A DNA stretch of 60,229 nt from JAILLW01 sp045640905 (GTDB lineage Bacteria > Bacillota > Clostridia > Lachnospirales > Lachnospiraceae). The DNA is taken from contig JAZUFW010000035.1 of the NCBI GenBank assembly GCA_045640905.1, positions 1-60,229 of the forward strand. The letters are read 5' to 3'. The position numbers were made by a program, and so were the translations under genes. The first letter of the stretch is position 1. Each line of letters begins with the position of its first letter. Below the pieces are notes generated by a model. That model made no database searches. It had not been told where the DNA came from and worked only from the letters and a program-made list of their open reading frames with translations. This document shows positions 1 through 6,969 of the stretch, piece by piece.

Positions 1-180
1 TTCCCGAAAGCATTCATGGAAAAGGTTGCTGCCAAATCAGCGCAGAACGTAACGTTTGTATTTAAGTATAAGTGGAACCACGAAAAGCAGGAAATTACCA
101 TTCCCGCAGGAGCACCTATCGATTTGAATTTTGATTGGTACGGACCCGCCAAAATGGCAGAGCTTTACGGAAACAACTAA
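1..180 (+). CDS. C-terminal fragment of an unrecognised protein
   Basis: An open frame enters from the left edge in frame 1 and stops with TAA at 178-180. The visible 59 residues are mixed in charge and rich in Lys, Phe and Trp, and end in a short polar tail (LYGNN). I recognise no family. The segment looks like the end of a soluble or extracellular domain, not a membrane helix. A hairpin about 40 bases downstream would end its transcript, so it is probably the last gene of its unit. Its start and most of its length lie outside the window. Confidence 0.6.
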   Translation, partial: FPKAFMEKVAAKSAQNVTFVFKYKWNHEKQEITIPAGAPIDLNFDWYGPAKMAELYGNN

Positions 181-218
181 CATCGTAAATGAAATGGCTT
201 ATAAGTATTAAAAAGCAA

Positions 219-258
219 CAAGGCATAGATGCTCTTCCCGAGCCACCTATGCCTTTTC
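219..258 (+). terminator. Rho-independent terminator after the left-edge gene
   Basis: AAGGCATAG (220-228) pairs with CTATGCCTT (247-255), with an 18-base loop and a run of T after the stem. It lies directly downstream of the only plus-strand gene here. Confidence 0.7.
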
Positions 259-277
259 TATACCATCTAAATCATCA

Positions 278-492
278 TTTTCGCCGATATAGCAAAAACT
301 TCATTTTTCGGCGAAATATTTAGTTTGCTAATCCTGTTTGAAATGATATTAACCGATTATTTTTCGCCGATATAGCGAAAACTTCTTTTTTCGGCGAAAT
401 ATTTAGCTTGCTAATCCTGTTTGAAATGATATTAGCCGATTATTTTTCGCCGATATAGCGAAAACTTCATTTTTCGGGGAAATATTTAGCTT
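278..492. repeat. Three tandem copies of an 83-bp hairpin-bearing repeat
   Basis: The block starting with TTTTCGCCGATATAGC recurs at 278, 361 and 444, an exact 83-bp spacing. Copies 1 and 2 are nearly identical full units. Copy 3 is broken off near 492. In copies 1 and 2 TTTCGCCGA pairs with TCGGCGAAA about 20 bases later. A shorter hairpin TTCGC/GCGAA is nested on the 5' side of copies 2 and 3. In copy 3 one G breaks the long stem. The period is not a multiple of three and no frame crosses the block, so it is non-coding. It lies between two converging transcription units. Function unknown. Confidence 0.85.
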
Positions 493-527
493 ACGGCCAC
501 TTGTTGAAATATTACATAGCATTTCAT

Positions 528-632
528 GAGCAGGTGATGGGGCGCACGAGGTCCAGTGGACCTCGGCTTTGCGCCGACCGGAGCGAAGCGGAGACCGAAC
601 CCATGGGTTCGGTTTACGCGCTTGCTCCGTTA
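528..632. repeat. Compact multi-palindrome element next to tRNA-Gly
   Basis: GC-rich block in an AT-rich spacer. GGCGCA (541-546) pairs with TGCGCC (570-575), enclosing CGAGGTCC (547-554) paired with GGACCTCG (558-565) around a three-base loop. CCGAACCC (595-602) pairs with GGGTTCGG (605-612). Its left end, 528-541, is a 14-base copy of 678-691, the 3' end of the tRNA-Gly gene. It resembles REP/BIME-like palindromic units, or a remnant left by integration at a tRNA gene. No coding frame is credible. Confidence 0.65.
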
Positions 633-672
633 CATCAAAAAACCCTCAAGTATCACTTGAGGGTTTTTGATG
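633..672. terminator. Bidirectional terminator downstream of the tRNA genes
   Basis: A long inverted repeat: CATCAAAAAACCCTCAAG and CTTGAGGGTTTTTGATG around TATCA, with A/T tracts on both sides. It sits just beyond the 3' end of the minus-strand tRNA-Gly and would also work for plus-strand transcripts. Confidence 0.8.
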
Positions 673-678
673 TAAGAG

Positions 679-749
679 AGCAGGTGATGGGAATCGAACC
701 CACGTATTCAGCTTGGAAGGCTGATGTTCTACCATTGAACCACACCTGC
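679..749 (-). tRNA. tRNA-Gly (anticodon TCC)
   Basis: On the minus strand the acceptor arms GCAGGTG (686-680) and CACCTGC (749-743 complement) pair over 7 bp. The D arm carries AATGGTA, the anticodon loop reads CTTCCAA (anticodon TCC, Gly), and the T loop is TTCGATT. The unpaired discriminator is T, usual for bacterial tRNA-Gly. CCA is not encoded. It lies 21 bases downstream of tRNA-Pro and is probably cut from the same precursor. Confidence 0.95.
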
Positions 750-770
750 ATGTCATTATTAAATTTATCG

Positions 771-845
771 TCGGGGTGACAGGATTCGAACCTGCGACCC
801 CCTGCTCCCAAAGCAGGTGCTCTAGCCAAGCTGAGCCACACCCCG
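771..845 (-). tRNA. tRNA-Pro (anticodon TGG)
   Basis: On the minus strand the acceptor stem is CGGGGTG/CACCCCG. The D arm is GGCTCAGCTTGG-like, the anticodon loop TTTGGGA gives anticodon TGG (Pro), the T loop is TTCGAAT and the discriminator is A. CCA is not encoded. It is first of the two tRNAs behind a perfect sigma-A promoter. Confidence 0.95.
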
Positions 846-872
846 TCTCGGCTTCTCACAGACGCAAGTATC

Positions 873-901
873 ATTATATGGGAGCATCCAAAATATGTCA
901 A
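873..901 (-). promoter_or_regulatory. Consensus sigma-70/sigma-A promoter for the tRNA pair
   Basis: Read on the minus strand: TTGACA (901-896), a 17-base spacer, TATAAT (878-873). Both hexamers match consensus exactly. The predicted start is about 20 bases before tRNA-Pro. Confidence 0.9.
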
Positions 902-918
902 GCATTTTTTCAATGTTA

Positions 919-1398
919 CTATAAGTATTTTATTTCAAACCCGGCATTACCCTTTTTATCTACAGTCATAACAACATATGAAGGACGTCTGCCCTCCTGC
1001 CTCGGATAGGTTAGGCTTCCCGGATTTATCGCAATCACCCCGTGAGAGCAGTCAATTAACGGACGATGAATATGTCCGTACATTACGATGTCGGCGCCTC
1101 TTTGGGCTGCTTCCTGCTTAATAAATTCATTGTTAACGGAAACATAGTATGAATGGCCGTGTGTCAGCCATACCTTATATTTTCCTATATTAAATTCACA
1201 CTCCGCGGGCAAATCATCAAAAAAATCGTTATTCCCGGCTACAAAATAACTCTTGCATCCTGCTGCCTCGGAATAATAATATGCGCTTCCCTCAACATCT
1301 CCGCAATGAATCAGCAAATCTATTTTTCCTTCGTTCTTAAGCACCTTGGAAAAATTATCATTACATCGATGCGTATCCGAAATAATCACAACCTTCAT
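919..1398 (-). CDS. YfcE/MJ0936-family metallophosphodiesterase
   Basis: A 159-residue calcineurin-like phosphoesterase, normal length for the YfcE/MJ0936 group, which hydrolyses phosphodiesters with two bound metals. The metal-binding motifs appear in order: D8-x-H10, HCGD 31-34, GNND 55-58, HGH 80-82 and GHIH 108-111. There is no signal peptide or membrane helix, so it is cytosolic. Its ATG overlaps the stop of rdgB by 4 bases, so the two are translationally coupled. The physiological substrate is unknown for the family. It is the last gene of the four-gene unit; I see no strong terminator before the tRNA promoter. Confidence 0.88.
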   Translation of the reverse strand: MKVVIISDTHRCNDNFSKVLKNEGKIDLLIHCGDVEGSAYYYSEAAGCKSYFVAGNNDFFDDLPAECEFNIGKYKVWLTHGHSYYVSVNNEFIKQEAAQRGADIVMYGHIHRPLIDCSHGVIAINPGSLTYPRQEGRRPSYVVMTVDKKGNAGFEIKYL

Positions 1399-2012
1399 AA
1401 TGACTTATATTCTTTCTCCAGCAATTCCTTTGCCGCACGTAATGCCTTTCCTCTGTGCGAAATGGCATTTTTCTCATCCGGTTCCAATTCCGAATTAGTC
1501 CTGTCGTAAGGGTACACGGTAAAAATCGGATCATATCCGAAACCGTTCTTCCCTCTTTCTTCATACGCTATACGCCCCTCCATCGTTTCTACCGCAGAAA
1601 GAGTCTTTCCTCCGGGTAAAATAATAGCTATCGAGCATACAAATCTGGCTGAGCGTTCATCGCCTTCGGCATCCTTTAGGCGTTTCAATATTTCCATGTT
1701 TTTATCGTGATGAGGTGTCTCGACACCTAAAAACCTGGCGGAATATATTCCGGGTTCCTTATTCATGTAGTCTACTTCAAGTCCGGAATCATCAGCCATC
1801 ACGATGCTGTCAGGCAGAAGGCGCGAAACAGCCGTTGCCTTAATAAGGGCATTCTCCAAAAAGGTTTTTCCGTTTTCTTCTATATCAATATCGATGCCCT
1901 TTTCCTTCATCGAATAAATACTGACCTTTTCACCGTCAATTACCACATTTTCAAGCATATGTGATATTTCACGCATTTTATCTTTATTTCCTGTTGCAAA
2001 TACGATATCCAT
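1395..2012 (-). CDS. rdgB: Non-canonical purine NTP pyrophosphatase (RdgB/HAM1)
   Basis: 205 residues, typical of the HAM1/RdgB family. It hydrolyses ITP, XTP and dITP to monophosphates and keeps deaminated purines out of nucleic acids. Seen: the N-terminal nucleotide loop ATGNKDK (6-12), the metal-site segment DDSGLEV (74-80), NGFGYDPIF (about 155-163) and the C-terminal SHRGKAL (185-191). It lies 33 bases after the amidase-like gene and overlaps yfcE by 4 bases. The rdgB-yfcE pairing is common in Clostridia. Housekeeping role; the assignment is secure. Confidence 0.95.
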   Translation of the reverse strand: MDIVFATGNKDKMREISHMLENVVIDGEKVSIYSMKEKGIDIDIEENGKTFLENALIKATAVSRLLPDSIVMADDSGLEVDYMNKEPGIYSARFLGVETPHHDKNMEILKRLKDAEGDERSARFVCSIAIILPGGKTLSAVETMEGRIAYEERGKNGFGYDPIFTVYPYDRTNSELEPDEKNAISHRGKALRAAKELLEKEYKSL

Positions 2013-2045
2013 GAAGTCTCCTTTTATGTGTCCGTTTCAAACACT

Positions 2046-3095
2046 CTATTCTTTATCGTCATAAACCGATACTATTGCATCGTAAATTCCCTGTGCCAGC
2101 TTTTCCGTATAATCATCTTTTCCAAGTAAGATGGCTTCCTGGTGATTTGACAAACATCCCATTTTTAGCGTTACAGACGGAACCTGCGAATGAATAAGCG
2201 CATAATCCGTTTTTTCGGTACTCTTTAAGCCGAGCGCCTTTCCCTTTACCGCAGTAACAACATTCTTCTCTACGGCATCCGATAATTCAACGTTTCCGAA
2301 GCCGGGAATAAAATATTCATCATTGTATATGCAGGTAATGCCATACACTGAGCTGTCCGAAAAATAATCCAACGATAATCTGATATACATATCGGCCTTT
2401 ACTTTGTTCGGCAGATTGACTCTGGCTTCTTCCGTAGGATTAACATCATCCATTCTGGTGTAGTATGCCTTGATATCTGAGGCATCCAATTTATCTTTCA
2501 GTTTTTTGGCTACCGTCAATGCAATATCTTTTTCATAGAGTTCACCGGATACCACTCCGTTATCCGCCCCTCCGCGCAGAGGATCAATTACGACAATTCT
2601 GTCATAAATCTCCTTGGGGTTATTAAAGCTGACATACAGTGTATCATCTTCCAAAACCGTTCTGTATTCAAATATTCCGTCTATTAACAAAACGAGTTCG
2701 ACTCCGTCTTCCAATTCCTCATAATGTCCTGCGATTACATTGGTTCTGTTGCCCCAAAGTGCATGAGTTTTGTAAAAGGTACTGTCCTCGATTTTCAAAG
2801 AAATATGTAATTCCGATTCCATATAATGGTTTTCGATGGTCACGGATTGAGGATCCGTCCCGGTTGGTAAAGGAATCGCCAAAAATTCTGTTTCCGAATC
2901 TTCATTAACAAAATGGACATCGTTACTGTCAGTTGTTTGACCAACTGAGTCAACTGTCTTTTCAATAACAACTTCATCCTGCCCGACATCCGAAATCTCT
3001 ATGGATTTGCCCGCACCGAAATACACTATGGCGGCCATTGCCATAGTGCAGTATGCGGCACAATATAGAGCTGTTTTTTTACTTTTATTTATCAT
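2046..3095 (-). CDS. Amidase_3-fold membrane protein lacking zinc ligands (pseudo-amidase)
   Basis: 349 residues. Residues about 8-28 form a signal-anchor helix. A beta-rich AMIN-like region follows (about 65-165), then a domain with the N-acetylmuramoyl-L-alanine amidase pattern (about 166-345). Active members have His in DPGHGG, Glu in xEKD, His in ISIHxN and a catalytic Glu near VExGFLSN. Here these read DPLRGG (R174), YEKD (E188 kept), IRLSLD (S241) and LKMGCLSN (K311). Three of the four metal or catalytic positions are lost while the fold-defining sequence remains. Hydrolase activity is therefore unlikely. I infer a wall-binding, scaffolding or amidase-regulating role. Its start overlaps the methyltransferase stop by 11 bases. 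Confidence 0.75.
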   Translation of the reverse strand: MINKSKKTALYCAAYCTMAMAAIVYFGAGKSIEISDVGQDEVVIEKTVDSVGQTTDSNDVHFVNEDSETEFLAIPLPTGTDPQSVTIENHYMESELHISLKIEDSTFYKTHALWGNRTNVIAGHYEELEDGVELVLLIDGIFEYRTVLEDDTLYVSFNNPKEIYDRIVVIDPLRGGADNGVVSGELYEKDIALTVAKKLKDKLDASDIKAYYTRMDDVNPTEEARVNLPNKVKADMYIRLSLDYFSDSSVYGITCIYNDEYFIPGFGNVELSDAVEKNVVTAVKGKALGLKSTEKTDYALIHSQVPSVTLKMGCLSNHQEAILLGKDDYTEKLAQGIYDAIVSVYDDKE

Positions 3096-4248
3096 TATCC
3101 GAATGATCCTTCTTCGGAGGTTTAGGTCCCGGGAATTGATAAAAGTACGTCTTTAACATACCGTTATATATTTTCCTGTTCTTCTGGGCTTTCATTCCCA
3201 TAGTCTTTTCAGCGTCCTCATAGGAGGTAATCATATACAAAGACCACGAATCAAGAGATTTGTATCTATCGGCTATTTCCTTATAAAGCGGAGCCAATTT
3301 CGCTTTTTCCTCTAATCTCTCGCCATAAGGGGGATTGGTAATAATAAATCCGTATTTCTTTGCATGTGATAGCTGTGACACTTCTTTACGTTGAAAATGA
3401 ATCAGGTGATCCACGCCCGCCATCTTGGCATTGGCACGTGCTATCTTTACCATTTCATCATCTATATCATAACCTTGAATGTCCGTTTCTATATTGACGT
3501 CCATCATATCCTTGGCCTCTTCAACGGCATTCTTCCACGCTGAGGCATTGACTATATGCTTCCAGTCCATTGCCGTGAAGTTTCGATTCATTCCCGGTGC
3601 GATATTCGCCGCCATCATGGCTGCTTCAATCGGAAAAGTCCCCGAGCCGCAAAAAGGATCTACCAAAATTCTGTCTTTTTTCCATGGAGTAAGCATAATA
3701 AGGGCTGCTGCCAGGTTTTCTGCTATGGGGGCCTTTGCCGTCAACTTTCGATATCCTCGTTTATGCAGCGAATCGCCCGTAGTATCCAATGACACCGTCA
3801 CGACATCCTTATGAATAAATACTCTGATAGGAAAAACATCTCCTGTCTCTTCAAACCAGTTAAGATGATACACTTCCTTCAGCCTTTCAACCATAGCCTT
3901 TTTCATGATGGATTGTATATCCGAAGGGCTGAACAGTTTACTCTTTACGGAAGATGCCTTGGTTACGTAAAATTTGCCGTCGGAAGGTATGTATCTTTCC
4001 CACGGAAGCGCCTTTGTCTGCTGAAACAATTCTTCAAACGTACAGGCCGTAAATGTACCGACATTAATCAGTATTCTTTCTGCCGTGCGCAAAAATACAT
4101 TGGCGTACGCTATCGCTTCGGCATCACCTTCAAATGAAACACGACCGTCGGAAACATTGGTAACATCGTACCCCAAATCATTTATTTCTCTTTTTAACAC
4201 CGACTCCAAACCAAAATGGCAGGGAGCTATCAATTCAAATTTTTCCAT
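3085..4248 (-). CDS. THUMP-domain class I 23S rRNA (guanine-N2)-methyltransferase
   Basis: 387 residues. An N-terminal ferredoxin-like/THUMP RNA-binding part (about 1-155) precedes a Rossmann methyltransferase. DPFCGSGTFPIEAA (197-210) forms the SAM site, and NPPYGER (305-311) is the catalytic motif of base N-methyltransferases. It matches the RlmL/YpsC group, which modifies guanine in 23S rRNA; the exact site cannot be told. I chose the ATG at 4248 over an upstream TTG. There is no Shine-Dalgarno. The predicted promoter puts transcription start within a base or two of this ATG, so the mRNA may be leaderless. Confidence 0.88.
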   Translation of the reverse strand: MEKFELIAPCHFGLESVLKREINDLGYDVTNVSDGRVSFEGDAEAIAYANVFLRTAERILINVGTFTACTFEELFQQTKALPWERYIPSDGKFYVTKASSVKSKLFSPSDIQSIMKKAMVERLKEVYHLNWFEETGDVFPIRVFIHKDVVTVSLDTTGDSLHKRGYRKLTAKAPIAENLAAALIMLTPWKKDRILVDPFCGSGTFPIEAAMMAANIAPGMNRNFTAMDWKHIVNASAWKNAVEEAKDMMDVNIETDIQGYDIDDEMVKIARANAKMAGVDHLIHFQRKEVSQLSHAKKYGFIITNPPYGERLEEKAKLAPLYKEIADRYKSLDSWSLYMITSYEDAEKTMGMKAQKNRKIYNGMLKTYFYQFPGPKPPKKDHSDNDK

Positions 4249-4255
4249 GCACAAA

Positions 4256-4284
4256 ATTTTAGCAATTCCCGCTCATATTTTCAA
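4256..4284 (-). promoter_or_regulatory. Predicted promoter of the rRNA methyltransferase unit
   Basis: Minus-strand TTGAAA (4284-4279), 17-base spacer, TAAAAT (4261-4256). Only seven bases separate the -10 box from the ATG at 4248, so +1 falls at or next to the start codon. Confidence 0.55.
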
Positions 4285-4301
4285 CAAATTTTGAGTCGGT
4301 A

Positions 4302-4318
4302 AAGAAAATCGTTTTCTT
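4302..4318. promoter_or_regulatory. 17-bp palindrome in the methyltransferase/cellobiose phosphorylase divergent region
   Basis: AAGAAAA and TTTTCTT flank TCG, forming a nearly perfect palindrome. It lies upstream of both divergent promoters and is a candidate regulator site. No match to a named operator is claimed. Confidence 0.4.
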
Positions 4319-4330
4319 ATAGACGCAGTG

Positions 4331-4352
4331 TATGTTTACCATGGAAAACATA
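4331..4352. promoter_or_regulatory. 22-bp imperfect palindrome, candidate operator of the cellobiose phosphorylase gene
   Basis: The halves TATGTTTACCA and TGGAAAACATA are reverse complements with a single mismatch. The site is 56 bases upstream of the -35 box of the phosphorylase promoter. Its size and symmetry suit a dimeric activator or repressor such as a LacI- or AraC-type sugar regulator. No regulator gene of that kind is in the window. Confidence 0.5.
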
Positions 4353-4407
4353 CCCGGAAAACGTGTAATTTCGCGGAAAATCCTTATATTTTAGTGACTG
4401 AAAATCA

Positions 4408-4436
4408 TTGCAAAGGGCATATTTTTTTTATATAAT
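4408..4436 (+). promoter_or_regulatory. Promoter of the cellobiose phosphorylase gene
   Basis: TTGCAA (4408-4413), 17-base spacer, TATAAT (4431-4436). The transcript would begin near 4443, leaving a leader of about 34 bases with AAAAGGAG before the ATG at 4477. Confidence 0.8.
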
Positions 4437-4476
4437 TTTTTTGCTTGGCAAAACTATCAAAAAAGGAGAAGAGACT

Positions 4477-6915
4477 ATGAAATTTGGTTTTTTTGATGAC
4501 ATTAACAAAGAATATGTCATCACAACACCTAAAACCCCGTTACCTTGGATTAACTATCTCGGATCAAACGATTTCTTCAGTTTGATTTCCAATACAATGG
4601 GTGGTTATTCTTTTTACAAAGATGCAAAATTGCTGCGTCTGACCAGATATCGTTATAACGGAGTACCTGCTGATATTAACGGTAAGTATTTCTACATTAA
4701 GGATGGCGATACCGTATGGAACCCCGGATGGCAGCCCACAAAGACAGAACTTGACTCATATGAATGCCGTCACGGAATCGGTTATTCAAAATGGGCTTCA
4801 TCAAAGAACGGTATTAAAGCAAACGTTCTTTCATTCGTTCCTACGGATGACACTTGTGAAATCAGTCAGATTAAGTTAACCAACGAAACTTCATCTGCTA
4901 AAAATATCACTTTGTTCTCTTATGTAGAATGGTGTCTTTGGAATGCCGATGATGATATGAAGAACTTCCAGCGTAACTTCTCAACAGGTGAAGTTGAAGT
5001 TATCGGTTCGACAATATATCACAAAACGGAATACAGAGAAAGACGTAACCATTACGCTGTATATTCCGTAAACACACCTATCGACGGTTTTGATACATCA
5101 AGAGATGCTTTCTTAGGTGCATACCATGACAACCACGATCCCGAAGTAGTATTCGAAAAGGGTGCTTGTACCGGTTCGGTAGCACACGGTTGGTCGCCTG
5201 TAGCTGTTCATCAGATTAACGTAGCTTTGAATCCCGGTGAAACAAAGTCTTTCGTATTTGTTTTAGGCTACTGCGAGAACCCCGATGATGACAAATGGGA
5301 ATCAAAGGGCATCGTTAACAAGGCTCCCGCCAACAAGATGCTTGCTAAATATCAGTCTGATGCCGATGTTGAGAAAGCATTCGCCAAATTAAACGAGTAC
5401 TGGGATAACCTCCTTAGTATATACACTCTTGAATCCAACAACGACAAAGTTAACCGTATGGTTAACATTTGGAACCAGTATCAGTGTATGGTTACTTTCA
5501 ATATGTCTCGTTCGGCTTCATATTACGAATCAGGTATCGGCCGTGGTATGGGATTCAGAGATTCCAACCAGGATCTTTTGGGCTTCGTTCATCTGATTCC
5601 CGAGCGTGCTCGTGAAAGAATCATCGACATCGCTTCAACTCAGTTCCAGAACGGTTCGGCATATCACCAGTATCAGCCTCTTACAAAGAGAGGTAATTCC
5701 GATATCGGTTCAGGATTCAATGACGATCCTTTGTGGCTTATCGCCGGTGTCAGCGCATACGTTCGTGAAACAGGCGATATTTCAATCCTTAAGGAAACCG
5801 TTCCTTACGACAATGATATGAGCGTTGCTACCTCTTTGATGGAGCACCTTAAGAGATCATTTGATTTCACTGTTAATAACAAGGGACCTCATAATCTTCC
5901 TTTGATCGGACGTGCAGACTGGAATGACTGTTTGAATCTTAACTGTTTCTCAGAGCATCCCGGTGAGAGTTTCCAATGCTTCGGTCCTTCGGAAGGTCCT
6001 GTTGCAGAATCTGTATTTATTGCAGGAATGTTCGTTAAATACGGTGAAGAATATGCACAGTTGGCAGAATTGCTCGGTGATACCGAAGAAGCTGCACGCG
6101 CACGTAAAGAAGTAGCTATTATGTACGATGCCGTACTTAAAGACGGTTGGGACGGTGAATGGTTCGTTCGTGCATACGATGCATACAGCAATCCCATCGG
6201 TTCAAGCAAATGTGAAGAAGGAAAAATCTTCATTGAATCAAACGGTTTCTGTTCATTGGCAGGTATCGGTGTCAAAGAAGGTTTGGCCGAAAAGGCTCTT
6301 GATTCCGTTAAGAAGCATTTGGACTGCGAATACGGTGTAATGATTCTGCAGCCTGCTTACACTGTATATCATCTCGAACTCGGTGAAATCACATCATATC
6401 CGCCCGGATATAAAGAGAACGCCGGAATCTTCTGCCACAACAATCCTTGGGTATCGATTGCAGAAACAGTAATCGGCCGTGGTGACAGAGCTTTCGAAAT
6501 CTATAAAAAGACATGTCCTGCATATACCGAAGATATTTCCGAAATCCACAAGACAGAGCCTTATGTATACTGTCAGATGGTTGCAGGTGCAGATGCCTAC
6601 ATTCCCGGTGAAGGAAAGAACTCTTGGTTAACAGGTACTGCTGCATGGACATTTACCAATATTTCGCAATACATCCTCGGTGTATATCCTACACATAAGG
6701 GACTGCAGGTTGATCCTTGCGTACCTCACGGATTCGGTGATTTCAAGATTACTCGTAAGTTCCGTGGAGCAACATACAACATCGAAGTTAAGAACCCTTC
6801 AGACGTTGAAAAAGGCGTTAAGAGCATGGTTGTAGACGGAAATGCCGTAGACGGATGCATTATTCCTTTCGATCCTTCAAAGAAAGAAGTAAATGTTGTA
6901 GTAACAATGGGATAA
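4477..6915 (+). CDS. cbpA: Cellobiose phosphorylase (GH94)
   Basis: 812 residues, within one residue of my recollection of clostridial cellobiose phosphorylases. It splits imported cellobiose with phosphate into glucose 1-phosphate and glucose in the cytosol, saving ATP during cellulose use. The N-terminus (MKFGFFDD), the beta-sandwich followed by an alpha/alpha barrel, and GRADWNDCLNL with the general-acid Asp fit GH94. The ATG at 4477 is chosen because AAAAGGAGA lies just upstream. It is a single-gene unit with its own promoter, two upstream palindromes and a strong terminator. No cellobiose transporter is in the window. Codon use is biased as in highly expressed genes. A cellodextrin phosphorylase is less likely given the length. 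Confidence 0.92.
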   Translation: MKFGFFDDINKEYVITTPKTPLPWINYLGSNDFFSLISNTMGGYSFYKDAKLLRLTRYRYNGVPADINGKYFYIKDGDTVWNPGWQPTKTELDSYECRHGIGYSKWASSKNGIKANVLSFVPTDDTCEISQIKLTNETSSAKNITLFSYVEWCLWNADDDMKNFQRNFSTGEVEVIGSTIYHKTEYRERRNHYAVYSVNTPIDGFDTSRDAFLGAYHDNHDPEVVFEKGACTGSVAHGWSPVAVHQINVALNPGETKSFVFVLGYCENPDDDKWESKGIVNKAPANKMLAKYQSDADVEKAFAKLNEYWDNLLSIYTLESNNDKVNRMVNIWNQYQCMVTFNMSRSASYYESGIGRGMGFRDSNQDLLGFVHLIPERARERIIDIASTQFQNGSAYHQYQPLTKRGNSDIGSGFNDDPLWLIAGVSAYVRETGDISILKETVPYDNDMSVATSLMEHLKRSFDFTVNNKGPHNLPLIGRADWNDCLNLNCFSEHPGESFQCFGPSEGPVAESVFIAGMFVKYGEEYAQLAELLGDTEEAARARKEVAIMYDAVLKDGWDGEWFVRAYDAYSNPIGSSKCEEGKIFIESNGFCSLAGIGVKEGLAEKALDSVKKHLDCEYGVMILQPAYTVYHLELGEITSYPPGYKENAGIFCHNNPWVSIAETVIGRGDRAFEIYKKTCPAYTEDISEIHKTEPYVYCQMVAGADAYIPGEGKNSWLTGTAAWTFTNISQYILGVYPTHKGLQVDPCVPHGFGDFKITRKFRGATYNIEVKNPSDVEKGVKSMVVDGNAVDGCIIPFDPSKKEVNVVVTMG

Positions 6916-6930
6916 GAAATCAGACATAGG

Positions 6931-6967
6931 AAAACCTCTGCGATAATCAAATCGCAGAGGTTTTTTT
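6931..6967. terminator. Bidirectional terminator between cellobiose phosphorylase and cardiolipin synthase
   Basis: AAAACCTCTGCGAT (6931-6944) pairs with ATCGCAGAGGTTTTTTT (6951-6967). It serves the plus-strand phosphorylase and the converging minus-strand cls unit. Confidence 0.9.
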
Positions 6968-6969
6968 AT

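Noticed and set aside
278..492. CRISPR array
   Set aside because: The repeat units are contiguous 83-bp copies with no unique spacers, and no cas genes are present.
501..1009. Open frames of 77-92 codons across the tRNA region
   Set aside because: They run through two tRNA genes, a terminator and palindromes; no ribosome site or family resemblance.
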